A stretch of 40,724 nt of DNA from Dehalococcoidales bacterium (GCA_016932435.1 JAFGCW010000044.1:1-40724); one strand, 5' to 3'. Positions 19,781 through 27,471 are shown, counted from the stretch's first letter. Made by a program: numbers and translations. Notes: generated by a model not told the origin, from the letters alone.

Positions 19781-20620
19781 TTATGTCTGGTCGGCATAAC
19801 GCCACCATAAGCTGGACAATACCAGGCTAATAATGCCGACCAGTACGACAAGCGTATAGCTGATGAATCCCGGTAAAGCCGACTCCATACCGGTTAATGC
19901 TTCGGCTGCACCGCTGTATAACGCGGGTATCGACCACGGGAAGTATAATCCGTGACCAAGAGTATCAATGACCTGGACAAGGATGATTACGAGGAAGATA
20001 CAACCTACTGAAGGCAGATATCCCCGGGTGGCACTCGCCACAAGGCCGAAAGGTATGCAAAGTGGTATTGTTAATAAACCGGTAATGAACATCTTTTTAA
20101 GACCATCGAGTATTGTCTCAGGGGATCCACCGGGGAGGTCCAGTATGACGCCGATTATCACCATAAAAATGAATACTATCAGGATGAGAGCCATTGACCA
20201 GATAGCCGCAGTCGCAATTTTTGCGAAAACGGTTTCGCTACGAGTGGTTGGAAGTGCGAGAAAATCATTAACGGTTTTGTTGCTGAATTCACGTCCGAAT
20301 ATCCAGACATAGATAAATCCGAATATTACCAGGCCGGCTATGCTTATTATTAAGAGTATAAGGTTGAAGAAATTCGTCCAGTCGGCTATACCTCCGAATA
20401 TTTGTGCTTTCGCCCCCAGCAGTCCCAGTCGACGGGCTTGTTCCGGATCTTTGAGGATATACATGAACAGACCGCAAATTAGTGTTATAAGTAAAATCGC
20501 CAGAATTGTTATCCATAGTATCTTCGAATGCCGTATCTTCTGGTATTCCACCCATATTGTCGCTTTGGTGACGGTAATCGTCCGGTGATAAAAACTGGTT
20601 GTCGCGCTATTATTTGTCAA
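19781..20620 (-). CDS. ABC-2 type transporter permease
   Basis: 279-aa integral membrane protein with about six hydrophobic segments. They lie near residues 33-55, 85-110, 135-160, 180-200, 205-225 and 250-272. The first cytoplasmic stretch and the FGREFSNKTVNDFLALPTTRSE loop after the second segment resemble BcrB/NatB-like ABC-2 permeases. It overlaps the upstream ATPase by 4 nt (ATGA), so the two form one exporter. The substrate is unknown: peptide or drug export would suit the family and the TetR control, but this is inference. Confidence 0.85.
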   Translation of the reverse strand: MTNNSATTSFYHRTITVTKATIWVEYQKIRHSKILWITILAILLITLICGLFMYILKDPEQARRLGLLGAKAQIFGGIADWTNFFNLILLIISIAGLVIFGFIYVWIFGREFSNKTVNDFLALPTTRSETVFAKIATAAIWSMALILIVFIFMVIIGVILDLPGGSPETILDGLKKMFITGLLTIPLCIPFGLVASATRGYLPSVGCIFLVIILVQVIDTLGHGLYFPWSIPALYSGAAEALTGMESALPGFISYTLVVLVGIISLVLSSLWWRYADQT

Positions 20621-21549
20621 TTTGACTTACCTCCCCGCCCTACCAGGGAAAGGAAGTATGTTTCCAGATCGCTGTGTTCTATAGCCAGACGTGTCGGGGC
20701 ACACTTCGTTTCCACCAGGAGAGTGGCTATCATATCGGGGTGGTCGAGTGCATGGTTATCCGTAATTCGTATTATTTGATTAACGTCTTGTCTCACAGGA
20801 TAACCGGCTTGCTGGAGTATGTTCATGGCAGTATTGTTATCACAGGTATCGATTTCCAGATACCTTTGTTCTTGTTTCTCTATTTCACTTGCGTCGAGTT
20901 CGTTAATGAGTCGTCCTTCGTTGATAATTCCTATCCTTGTGGTCAGTTTCGAGACTTCACTCAGCATGTGACTCGAAATAAATACCGTGACGCCTGATTT
21001 TTCTGCAAGGTCACGTAGCAGGTTTCTTATCTCGACGATTCCGGCAGGATCAAGCCCGTTTACCGGTTCATCCAGGATAAGCAGTGTGGGGTGATGGATG
21101 AGCGCTTTCGCCAGTCCCAGGCGTTGCGCATTTCCCAGGGAAAGTTTACCGGCAGGTTTATCCGCTTCCCGTTGCAGTCCGAGTTGATCGATCACCCTCT
21201 CGACGGCGTCGGAACTTATCAGGTATCGCAGTCTCTTGATCACCTCAAGGTTTTCTCGAACGCTGAGTTCCGGATATGAATGAGGGGTTTCTACCATGTA
21301 TCCAACCTTTTCCCATATCGATTTGAGCCCGGGGCGTATTTTCGTGCCGAATAGAGAAACGGTCCCGGCGTCGGGTTTAATCATACCGAGTAGCATACGT
21401 ATCGTGGTTGTCTCGCCTGCTCCGTTGAGACCGAGAAAACCGTATATTTCACCTTTCTCTATACGCAGCGAAAGGTCGTTAACGGCAGCCAGTTTCCCGT
21501 AATACTTGGTTAATCCGGAAACCTCGATAGCTATACCGGAATAAGTCAT
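20617..21549 (-). CDS. ABC transporter ATP-binding protein with altered Walker A
   Basis: 310-aa ATPase of the BcrA/CcmA type with a C-terminal extension after residue 220. Signature LSLGNAQ (136-142), Walker B LLILDEP (156-162) and H-loop His194 (SSHML) are intact. The Walker A reads GLNGAGETTT: residue 46 is Glu (codon at 21414-21412) where the invariant ATP-phosphate Lys should be. One base (AAG to GAG) would explain it. The protein is otherwise full length and overlaps both neighbours by 4 nt (ATGA junctions with TetR and permease). Either a sequence error or population variant, or a non-hydrolysing subunit. Confidence 0.88.
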   Translation of the reverse strand: MTYSGIAIEVSGLTKYYGKLAAVNDLSLRIEKGEIYGFLGLNGAGETTTIRMLLGMIKPDAGTVSLFGTKIRPGLKSIWEKVGYMVETPHSYPELSVRENLEVIKRLRYLISSDAVERVIDQLGLQREADKPAGKLSLGNAQRLGLAKALIHHPTLLILDEPVNGLDPAGIVEIRNLLRDLAEKSGVTVFISSHMLSEVSKLTTRIGIINEGRLINELDASEIEKQEQRYLEIDTCDNNTAMNILQQAGYPVRQDVNQIIRITDNHALDHPDMIATLLVETKCAPTRLAIEHSDLETYFLSLVGRGGKSN

Positions 21550-22151
21550 TTTCTTGACTCCGCAAAGTAACCGGACAAACAGTCGATAAGCATGTCCGTT
21601 ACTTTTTTATATGTTTCTTCTCCCATGCTGTCTTTTTGCAGGATTACATAGTAAACGGATGCGATCATGTAGCTGGCGGCGGTGATGTCAACTTTTCTGA
21701 TGATGCCCTGTTCCTGCCAGTGTTTGATCAGGTCTGAAAGGAATGAAATATCCCGGTGGAAATGTTCTTCATATTCTTCGGTAGACAAAAACCATGATAG
21801 ACTCTCCATCTCACCGGAACTGAACACCGTTCTCAGCAGAGGGTCTTCCTCGATGATTTGAAATGAACTCTTGAAAAAGACCCGTAATCTCTCATAAGGA
21901 TCTTTAATTAATTCGAATTTATGTAAAAGTTCTTCTTGAAGCCTGCTCTCCGATTCTTCGTGGATAGCGAGAAACAGGGCTTCCTTTGAACTGAAAAACG
22001 TATAGAAAGACCCTTTGGATATGCCGGTTGCTTTGACGAGTTCATCGACGCTGGTCTTTTTCAGGCCGTACTTAATAAAATATTCTCTGCCCTTGTTGAT
22101 AAGGTTACGTCTGATAAGGTCTTTTCTCGATTGTGTAAATGCTTTTGCCAT
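21546..22151 (-). CDS. TetR/AcrR family transcriptional regulator
   Basis: 201-aa regulator. The N-terminal helix-turn-helix is KTSVDELVKATGISKGSFYTFFSSKEAL (about 32-59, quoted in parts: TSVDELVKATGISKGSFYTF). The rest is a helical ligand-binding domain too divergent to name a ligand. I chose ATG 22151. An upstream in-frame TTG at 22217 is itself the -35 box of a promoter and would add unrelated residues. It heads the TetR-ATPase-permease operon, so it probably senses a compound exported by that transporter and represses its own promoter through the inverted repeat just upstream. Confidence 0.88.
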   Translation of the reverse strand: MAKAFTQSRKDLIRRNLINKGREYFIKYGLKKTSVDELVKATGISKGSFYTFFSSKEALFLAIHEESESRLQEELLHKFELIKDPYERLRVFFKSSFQIIEEDPLLRTVFSSGEMESLSWFLSTEEYEEHFHRDISFLSDLIKHWQEQGIIRKVDITAASYMIASVYYVILQKDSMGEETYKKVTDMLIDCLSGYFAESRK

Positions 22152-22162
22152 TACAATATACG

Positions 22163-22192
22163 CTATGACCAAAACGGTATATATAGTCATAG
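22163..22192. promoter_or_regulatory. Candidate TetR operator
   Basis: A 7-bp perfect inverted repeat, CTATGAC (22163-22169) and GTCATAG (22186-22192), with 16 nt between the arms. It lies 12 nt upstream of the tetR ATG and overlaps the downstream edge of the -10 box, the usual place for an autorepressor site. Assignment to this TetR is inferred from position. Confidence 0.55.
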
Positions 22193-22217
22193 TATAACGT
22201 AATGATTCCTGTGTCAA
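22191..22217 (-). promoter_or_regulatory. Promoter of the tetR-ABC operon
   Basis: Reading the minus strand, a perfect TTGACA (22217-22212) is followed after 15 nt by TATACT (22196-22191). With the alternative -10 TACTAT (22194-22189) the spacer is 17 nt. The tetR start codon lies about 40 nt downstream and the candidate operator overlaps the -10. Confidence 0.6.
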
Positions 22218-22336
22218 TACCTTGATGTCGGATATTAGTTACATTATGTTAATAAGCGAGAAAGCAAAGCCTTCTTTTTTGAATTTTAGCTTGTCAACCT
22301 TCTCGTTGTGGACCTGTAAAATAAATTATTGCAACT

Positions 22337-22798
22337 TCACGCAGCCGTTTCTTTGAAATCACTGGTCGTGAATTGTATATCGAAGTGAAAAATATTCCTC
22401 TTGATGTTGCGTATTACCAACGGGCAGTGTTTCAGGCCCTTCGGTACGTAGATCATGAAACTGTTATTGATGAAATACTGCTCGTCTCCCATCCATAACT
22501 CGGCTTCTCCGCCGAGATCGTGAGGATCATCAGGATTCGTCCCGGCAAACCCTATCAGTTCGTCGTAGGGATGGGTGTGGGCCCCCTGTACGCCGGGTTC
22601 ATCTCCTGCGTGCACCCACTGGCAGATGACGATGTTCGCCCCTGCTATCATGTGAGGACCCAGCGCCATCAGCATGTGCAGTTCGGGACGTTCCACTCGA
22701 TCATCGAACCCGCTTTCCCTAGGAGGGGCATCTTCAGGTGGCGGCGGAGGAGGAGTGTGACCTTTGATAATGTATTTTTCGTATTGTAATTCAGCCAT
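22337..22798 (-). CDS. Small cupin-domain protein
   Basis: 153-aa single-domain cupin. Likely metal ligands are H74, H76 and E80 (AHTHPYDELIG) in cupin motif 1 and H124 (PKGLKHCPLVIR) in motif 2. The N-terminus carries a run of six prolines (16-21) and a further Pro-rich stretch to about residue 26. No signal peptide or membrane segment. AGGAG precedes ATG 22798. It lies alone between two minus-strand operons, downstream of a terminator, so it needs its own promoter. The substrate is unknown: small cupins include isomerases, dioxygenases and decarboxylases, and nothing here decides among them. Confidence 0.8.
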   Translation of the reverse strand: MAELQYEKYIIKGHTPPPPPPEDAPPRESGFDDRVERPELHMLMALGPHMIAGANIVICQWVHAGDEPGVQGAHTHPYDELIGFAGTNPDDPHDLGGEAELWMGDEQYFINNSFMIYVPKGLKHCPLVIRNIKRNIFHFDIQFTTSDFKETAA

Positions 22799-22871
22799 AT
22801 CATGCTCCTTCTTTACAATCTAACTTTTTGAGTTTACCTGTATTCATCTCCCGAATCAATATAGTGAATAT

Positions 22872-22907
22872 AAAAAACTCCCTCTACCTGTAATGGGTAG
22901 AGGGAGT
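22872..22907 (-). terminator. Intrinsic terminator after the DUF35 gene
   Basis: A perfect 12-bp stem (22877-22888 with 22896-22907) and 7-nt loop, followed on the minus strand by six Ts (complement of 22872-22877). It lies 23 nt past the stop of the DUF35 gene and ends the thiolase-like/DUF35 operon. Confidence 0.9.
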
Positions 22908-22929
22908 CAGGACTGTATTACTCGTAAAA

Positions 22930-23349
22930 TCAGCTGACCGGTTTGAACTTCGGCAGTGTTATCTTGTCGTTGACGTCCTCGTATACCACCTCGACCGGCA
23001 TATCGACATAGACATCTTCCGGTTTACAGTCGATGATGTTGGTCGTATATCGTATTCCTTCCTCGGTCTCGATGATAGCTACGACGTACGGCGCTTCCTT
23101 GGCAAATGCCGGATGCCGGGCCTGGTGAACGATCACGAAGCTGTATACCTTTGCTTTCCCGCTCAATTTTACCCATTCGGATTCCATGCTCATGCAGTGA
23201 GGGCACATCGGTGTCGGCGGGTAGAAAAGTTTGCTGCATTCCAGGCATTTCTGTACCCGGAATTCATGCTGTTTCATGTAGTCCCAGAAGGGCTTGTTTT
23301 CTTCGGATATTCCCGGTAAGGGCTTGCTCATTTCCTGGTTTCTCATCAT
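22930..23349 (-). CDS. DUF35 OB-fold/zinc-ribbon acyl-CoA-associated protein
   Basis: 139-aa protein with an N-terminal amphipathic segment, a rubredoxin-like zinc ribbon (C35, C38, C49, C52: KCLECSKLFYPPTPMCPHC) and a C-terminal OB fold from about residue 60. Proteins of this type bind a partner of the thiolase superfamily and help hold CoA thioesters, as in the Ltp2-ChsH2 DUF35 steroid aldolase and in acetoacetyl-CoA thiolase/HMG-CoA synthase complexes. It begins 1 nt after the stop of just such a partner (23351-24508), with AGGAG inside that gene, so the two very likely form a complex. Confidence 0.9.
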   Translation of the reverse strand: MMRNQEMSKPLPGISEENKPFWDYMKQHEFRVQKCLECSKLFYPPTPMCPHCMSMESEWVKLSGKAKVYSFVIVHQARHPAFAKEAPYVVAIIETEEGIRYTTNIIDCKPEDVYVDMPVEVVYEDVNDKITLPKFKPVS

Positions 23350-23350
23350 T

Positions 23351-24508
23351 TTACTGCTGTCTCCTTAAAATTACGGTGCCGTGGGTCTGCAGAATTCCGC
23401 CGTTACCACTCACCAGAATATGATTCAGGTTGTCTACCTGCCGCTCTCCGCACTGTCCCCTGAGCTGCATCACGCCCTCGGTAAGAGGAGTGAATCCCAT
23501 GTAATATACCTCTGACAATAAACCACCGGAAGTATTTACCGGGAATTCTCCTCCCGGTCCGGTCCGGCCGTCCTTGAAGAAATCATACCCTTCACCCGGC
23601 TGGAAGAAACCGTAACTCTGCATGGTTACTTCGACCGTGTAGGTGAAGCAGTCGTAGATCTCGCAGGCGTCGATGTCTGAAATCTTGATGTCGGCCATTT
23701 TCATAGCCATTCCTCCGGATATTTTAGCTCCGGTAGGTCCTGCCATGTTGTGGGACTGTTCGATATCGGGTGTATGGTGACTCTGCCCCACCCCGGCGAT
23801 GTATACCGGTGGCTGTTTCAGGTCTTTGGCTCTCTCGGCTGAAGTGACGATATAAGCCCGTCCGCCGTCACTCACCAGGCAGCAGTCAGCCCGGCGGAAA
23901 GGTTTGGCAATCCATGGCTCTGCCAGGTAGTCTTCCTTACTCATCGGCCTGTCATAAAAAGTAGCCCGGGGATTAAGGTTTGCCCATTTACGCTGCGACA
24001 TTGCGATCTCAGCCCAGGTCTCCGGTCCGGTATTATACTCGTACATGGCCCGGCGTGCTGCCAGGCCGTATTCCATGTTCGCTCCGAATACTCCGTAGGC
24101 CGGTCCGGGGGGCATAGCGCCACCTCCTCCCATCATCATACCGCCACCCCTGCCTGATTTACTGGCTGTCCCGTACAGGCACAGTACGTAGTTCGCCTGT
24201 CCTGTCGCTACCGCGAACATGGCGTGAGCAGTGATGCACGGGGCGGTTGCTCCCATCACATCTTCGTTGGCCAGCAGTTTGAGATTGTTTAATCCCAGTT
24301 TAGCGGCAACAGAATATGATTGTTGCCCTATTGTCGGCTGTATAAGCAGTCCGTCGATGTCGTCTTTTTTTAACCCGGCATCTTCGATGGCAGCTTTGGC
24401 AGCTTCCTGCGCGAAACTCAAAGCGCTTCTGCCAGGCACTGTCCCCTGCTTTTCCGTGTATCCCACACCGACAATCGCCGCCTTGTCCCTGAAATCTCCT
24501 AGATCCAT
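23351..24508 (-). CDS. Thiolase-superfamily protein, Ltp2-like (thiolase or retro-aldolase)
   Basis: 385-aa thiolase-fold protein of the SCP2/lipid-transfer class. Features are an N-terminal KAAIVGVGYTEKQG, APCITAH (C91 near the classical nucleophile position) and the C-terminal block NTSGGLLSEVYYMG...EGVMQLRGQCGERQV. The second half lacks the GHP catalytic His of true thiolases. Instead Y285 (EIYDCFTY) and Y335 (SEVYY) are 50 residues apart, the same spacing as the two catalytic tyrosines I recall for the Ltp2 aldolase (294 and 344). A Gly/Met-rich loop (about 119-136) is unusual. ATG 24508 has GGAGG 8 nt upstream; an earlier TTG overlaps that site. Likely reaction: cleavage or formation of a 3-hydroxyacyl- or 3-ketoacyl-CoA with its DUF35 partner. 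The substrate is unknown. Confidence 0.85.
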   Translation of the reverse strand: MDLGDFRDKAAIVGVGYTEKQGTVPGRSALSFAQEAAKAAIEDAGLKKDDIDGLLIQPTIGQQSYSVAAKLGLNNLKLLANEDVMGATAPCITAHAMFAVATGQANYVLCLYGTASKSGRGGGMMMGGGGAMPPGPAYGVFGANMEYGLAARRAMYEYNTGPETWAEIAMSQRKWANLNPRATFYDRPMSKEDYLAEPWIAKPFRRADCCLVSDGGRAYIVTSAERAKDLKQPPVYIAGVGQSHHTPDIEQSHNMAGPTGAKISGGMAMKMADIKISDIDACEIYDCFTYTVEVTMQSYGFFQPGEGYDFFKDGRTGPGGEFPVNTSGGLLSEVYYMGFTPLTEGVMQLRGQCGERQVDNLNHILVSGNGGILQTHGTVILRRQQ

Positions 24509-24615
24509 ATATAAAACCTCCAAGTATTTTGTGAACTATATTTATTATATACCTGAACGGATTCACGACTCCAGTTTTACGGCTTGAATACGACGATCAG
24601 GTAATTCTCTTGGTA

Positions 24616-24644
24616 TTGACAGCAGGTATTTAATAAAATAAACT
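24616..24644 (+). promoter_or_regulatory. Promoter of the Fe-S protein operon
   Basis: TTGACA (24616-24621), 17-nt spacer, TAAACT (24639-24644, 4 of 6 matches). ATG 24685 lies 41 nt downstream. On the opposite strand a perfect TATAAT (24549-24544) lies 36 nt before the thiolase-like ATG, without a clear -35, and could serve that divergent operon. Confidence 0.5.
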
Positions 24645-24654
24645 CCAGTTTATT
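24637..24654. promoter_or_regulatory. 18-bp inverted repeat over the -10 box (candidate operator)
   Basis: AATAAACT CC AGTTTATT is a perfect inverted repeat with 8-bp arms and a 2-nt centre. It covers the predicted -10 of the Fe-S protein gene, as a repressor site would. It differs from the repeat before tetR, so another regulator would bind. No regulator gene is adjacent. Confidence 0.5.
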
Positions 24655-24684
24655 CAGGTACTGGATCAGTAGAAAGGAGTCACA

Positions 24685-25785
24685 ATGATTTCTGAAGGTC
24701 GAGTATACAGGGACCTGCAAAAGTTTCTCGATACACTACCGGGTGGCTTCGTATCGACTGAATCCGGCTCGGATATCGAGTTATTGAAATACCTCTTCAC
24801 GCCGGAAGAAGCCCGGGTGGCTGTTCACCTCTCTATGGAACCGGAACCTGTAAAAGTTATCCACGACCGTATTATAAAGAGTGGTATGTCTATCACCCGT
24901 GGTGAACTTCAGGAACTACTGGATAGTATGCTTCGCAAAGGGACCCTTATGCCTCGTTATGAAGGCCAAACTGAAACACATTACTGCTGCACAGACACTA
25001 CCTCTGGTGGTATGATTACCCTGCAGGTGGATCGTCTTACTGATGGGTTTCTCGAGAAATTCGGAAAATATTCTGCGGATAAAGCCGGTGATGAAACAAC
25101 AACTCCGAAGGAACACTCACCATTACGAACTGTTCCCGTTGAACAAAGCCTTTCTGTGCCGGAGAGATTCCCGGTAAGCAGCTATGATGATATAAGAGAG
25201 ATCGTGAAAAACCTCCCCGGTCCGTTTGCCGTGGCGAACTGTATCTGCCGTCAGATGACACGGATCCACGGGGGAAAATGCGCCGTGACAGACCTTGAAG
25301 AATCGTGTGTTATCATCGGTCCTGATCACGCCAGGCATTATGTCGATATGGGAATCGGCCGTTTTATTACCCGGGAGGAAGTCTTTGATATTCTGACTAA
25401 AGCACAGCAGGACGGGCTGATATTACAGCCGGAAAATTCTCAGAAACCGGAAGCTATATGTTGCTGCTGTGGAGACTGCTGCGTCTTTCTGACAAGATAT
25501 AAAAAATTGCCACGTCCGGCGGATATGTACCTGTCTAATTTCTACGCGGAGGTTGATCCCGGATCATGTGTTGGGTGCGGAATTTGTATTGAGCGCTGCC
25601 AGATGGAAGCACGAGTTATGTTAAATGAGAAAGCCAGCGTAAACCTTGACCGGTGTATCGGCTGTGGTAACTGCGTCGTTCTCTGTCCGTCCGGTGCGAA
25701 TCAGATGCGTAAAAAGGAAGAAGAAATGGTACCGGTAAAAGACAAGGATGCCTTTTACATGAATTTGTTGTCCTTAAAAAAGTAA
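24685..25785 (+). CDS. Cys-rich protein with winged-helix-like N-terminus and 2[4Fe-4S] ferredoxin C-terminus
   Basis: 366 aa. Residues 30-100 look like a winged-helix fold (LLKYLFTPEEARVAVHLSM, then GELQELLDSMLRKGTLMPRYEG). The middle part has CxC at 186/188, C199, C208 and an unusual CCCC (259-262) plus CC (265-266). The C-terminus is a bacterial-type ferredoxin domain with C295/C298/C301/C305 and C324/C327/C330/C334. It is probably an electron carrier or redox-linked reductase component. Related proteins accompany anaerobic acyl-CoA and reductive pathways, but no function is established to my knowledge. It opens a + strand operon with a small protein and an acyl-CoA dehydrogenase, divergent from the aldolase/DUF35 pair. 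AAAGGAG precedes ATG 24685. Confidence 0.82.
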   Translation: MISEGRVYRDLQKFLDTLPGGFVSTESGSDIELLKYLFTPEEARVAVHLSMEPEPVKVIHDRIIKSGMSITRGELQELLDSMLRKGTLMPRYEGQTETHYCCTDTTSGGMITLQVDRLTDGFLEKFGKYSADKAGDETTTPKEHSPLRTVPVEQSLSVPERFPVSSYDDIREIVKNLPGPFAVANCICRQMTRIHGGKCAVTDLEESCVIIGPDHARHYVDMGIGRFITREEVFDILTKAQQDGLILQPENSQKPEAICCCCGDCCVFLTRYKKLPRPADMYLSNFYAEVDPGSCVGCGICIERCQMEARVMLNEKASVNLDRCIGCGNCVVLCPSGANQMRKKEEEMVPVKDKDAFYMNLLSLKK

Positions 25786-25806
25786 ATATAAAAAAGGAGT
25801 ATTAAA

Positions 25807-26103
25807 ATGGCGAAACAATTTATCCTGTATAACCTGGCCGATCATGTAACCGATGAGGAATACAAGGAGTATGCCACTAATGAAAAAGGACCTCTGCTTG
25901 ACTCTCTTTCAGCGGTCAAGAAGTTTGAACTGGTAAAAACTTCCGGAGAGAGCCCCTACAGGTACGTAGGTATCATGCACATAACCAGCATGGAGGAGTT
26001 CGCACAGAAAGATGCTCCTTCTCAGGCCTTCCAGGATTTTATGAAGAAATGGCAGTCAATGGTTAAAGATGTAATGATGCTCGCTGGAGAAGAGATTTAC
26101 TAG
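25807..26103 (+). CDS. Small REDY/EthD-like dimeric alpha-beta barrel protein
   Basis: 98-aa soluble protein. The pattern of beta strands (QFILYNLA, FELVKTSG, YRYVGIMHI) and helices resembles dimeric alpha+beta barrel proteins such as the REDY-like or EthD families, which act as small-molecule isomerases, chaperones or monooxygenase relatives. I cannot name a catalytic residue. AAAAAGGAG precedes ATG 25807 and it is 21 nt from the Fe-S gene, so it is cotranscribed. Function unknown. Confidence 0.6.
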   Translation: MAKQFILYNLADHVTDEEYKEYATNEKGPLLDSLSAVKKFELVKTSGESPYRYVGIMHITSMEEFAQKDAPSQAFQDFMKKWQSMVKDVMMLAGEEIY

Positions 26104-26153
26104 TTAGAGAAGCCTGGTAATCGGTTCTTTATTAAATGAACAGGAGGACGCGA

Positions 26154-27470
26154 ATGCTTGACCAGACAAGTCAGTGGTACAAATTACAGTATCCCGAGTG
26201 TTTCGTCGACGAAGAAGCCCGAATGATGCAGAAAATGCTGGCTGATTTCGTCGACCAGGAAATAATGCCGGTACGCGACAAGATCGACGATGACGTAACC
26301 CACCAGGAAATAATCAATCCCATATTGAAAAAGCTTCAGGTAGACCTTGGCTGCCAGAAGAATATGATACCGAGAGACTACGGCGGCAATGAACTGCTTT
26401 CAATAGTCATTGGAGCTCTGAAACAGGAACAGATAGCCCGGGGCGATTATGGCATAAGCATGCACAGCGCCGTTACGGACTGGGGCTGGACGCCGGCCAC
26501 CCTTGCCTACCTTATGGAACCGTCTCCCGAGGCGAAAGCCTGGGGTAAAGCCGTGCTTGATGAGTTTTCATCTATGTTTACCGGTAATGAACACCGGGCT
26601 GCCTGCTTTAATATGAGTGAAGCCGAGTCGGCCTGTGACATAGAGAATCTTACCAACGAAGGTAAGACAATCGGGGTGAGAGCGAAACTTGAAGGAGATG
26701 AGTGGGTCATCAATGGCAACAAGTTCTGGGCTTCAAACGCCGGTGTGGCCGACCTTAATTGCGTGATCTGTAATATCGACCCGAGACTCGGTAAAGACGC
26801 GTTTGCTTTGATTTATGTGCCTGAACCCTGGCAGGGGGTGTCACACGGAAAATTCGAGGTGAAATGCGGAATGCAGGCTGACCGGAACACCGCCACCTAT
26901 TTTGATGAAGTCAGAGTTCCCAAAGCCTGGGGATTACAGGGTCCGGTAGCCTGGTCTATTTTCGAAACGACTGTATCCGCTCCTATGCCCTTGAATTCCG
27001 GTCATACCATAGGTATCCTGCAGGGTGCTTTCGATGTGCTGAACGAATATACCGCCCAGCGGGTAGCCGGCGGCAGGCCGATTAACCAGCATCTTTCTGC
27101 GGCGATGATACTTGGTGAGATGGCTTCCTTCATTACAGTGGGAAGGGCTGCCTTCCTTGAACTGGCACACGAATATGACCATATGGATATTTACGGCGGC
27201 TGGGATACGAGAAGCATGGTAGCCAAAGGACATGCTGTCCATGCCTACATCACCAGGACTGTACCTGATCTTATTTTGAAAGGTATGGAATTAATGGGCT
27301 CTTACGGCTATGTCCGCGAGAACCATTATGAGAAATATTACCGTGATGCACCGATCTCCAAACTGGTAATGGGCGGCAGCCATATCGGATATTTTTCCGT
27401 ATGTCGTGAGTTCTATGACCTCGATTATACATCATTCGGGCCGGGGAAACTGGTTGATCCGACTAAATAG
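26154..27470 (+). CDS. Acyl-CoA dehydrogenase family flavoprotein
   Basis: 438 aa with the three-part acyl-CoA dehydrogenase fold. Recognisable segments are an N-terminal helical domain, a central FAD-contacting beta domain (FNMSEAESACDIENL, WVINGNKFWASNA) and a C-terminal helical domain (MELMGSYGYVRENHYEKYYRDAPISK). It should oxidise a CoA thioester at C2-C3 and pass electrons to ETF or another acceptor. The usual catalytic Glu motif (YEGT-like) reads MGGS at 406-409, so the base is missing from that position or lies elsewhere, for example E in VLNEYTAQR. ATG 26154 has AGGAGG 6 nt upstream. The in-frame ATG 26136 lies ahead of that site and would add six residues. Confidence 0.88.
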   Translation: MLDQTSQWYKLQYPECFVDEEARMMQKMLADFVDQEIMPVRDKIDDDVTHQEIINPILKKLQVDLGCQKNMIPRDYGGNELLSIVIGALKQEQIARGDYGISMHSAVTDWGWTPATLAYLMEPSPEAKAWGKAVLDEFSSMFTGNEHRAACFNMSEAESACDIENLTNEGKTIGVRAKLEGDEWVINGNKFWASNAGVADLNCVICNIDPRLGKDAFALIYVPEPWQGVSHGKFEVKCGMQADRNTATYFDEVRVPKAWGLQGPVAWSIFETTVSAPMPLNSGHTIGILQGAFDVLNEYTAQRVAGGRPINQHLSAAMILGEMASFITVGRAAFLELAHEYDHMDIYGGWDTRSMVAKGHAVHAYITRTVPDLILKGMELMGSYGYVRENHYEKYYRDAPISKLVMGGSHIGYFSVCREFYDLDYTSFGPGKLVDPTK

Positions 27471-27471
27471 A

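Noticed and set aside
22259..22280. Hairpin AGAAAGC-AAA-GCCTTCT followed by Ts on the plus strand
   Set aside because: The stem has a mismatch and no plus-strand gene precedes it; on the minus strand, where the cupin gene ends, no T-tract follows.
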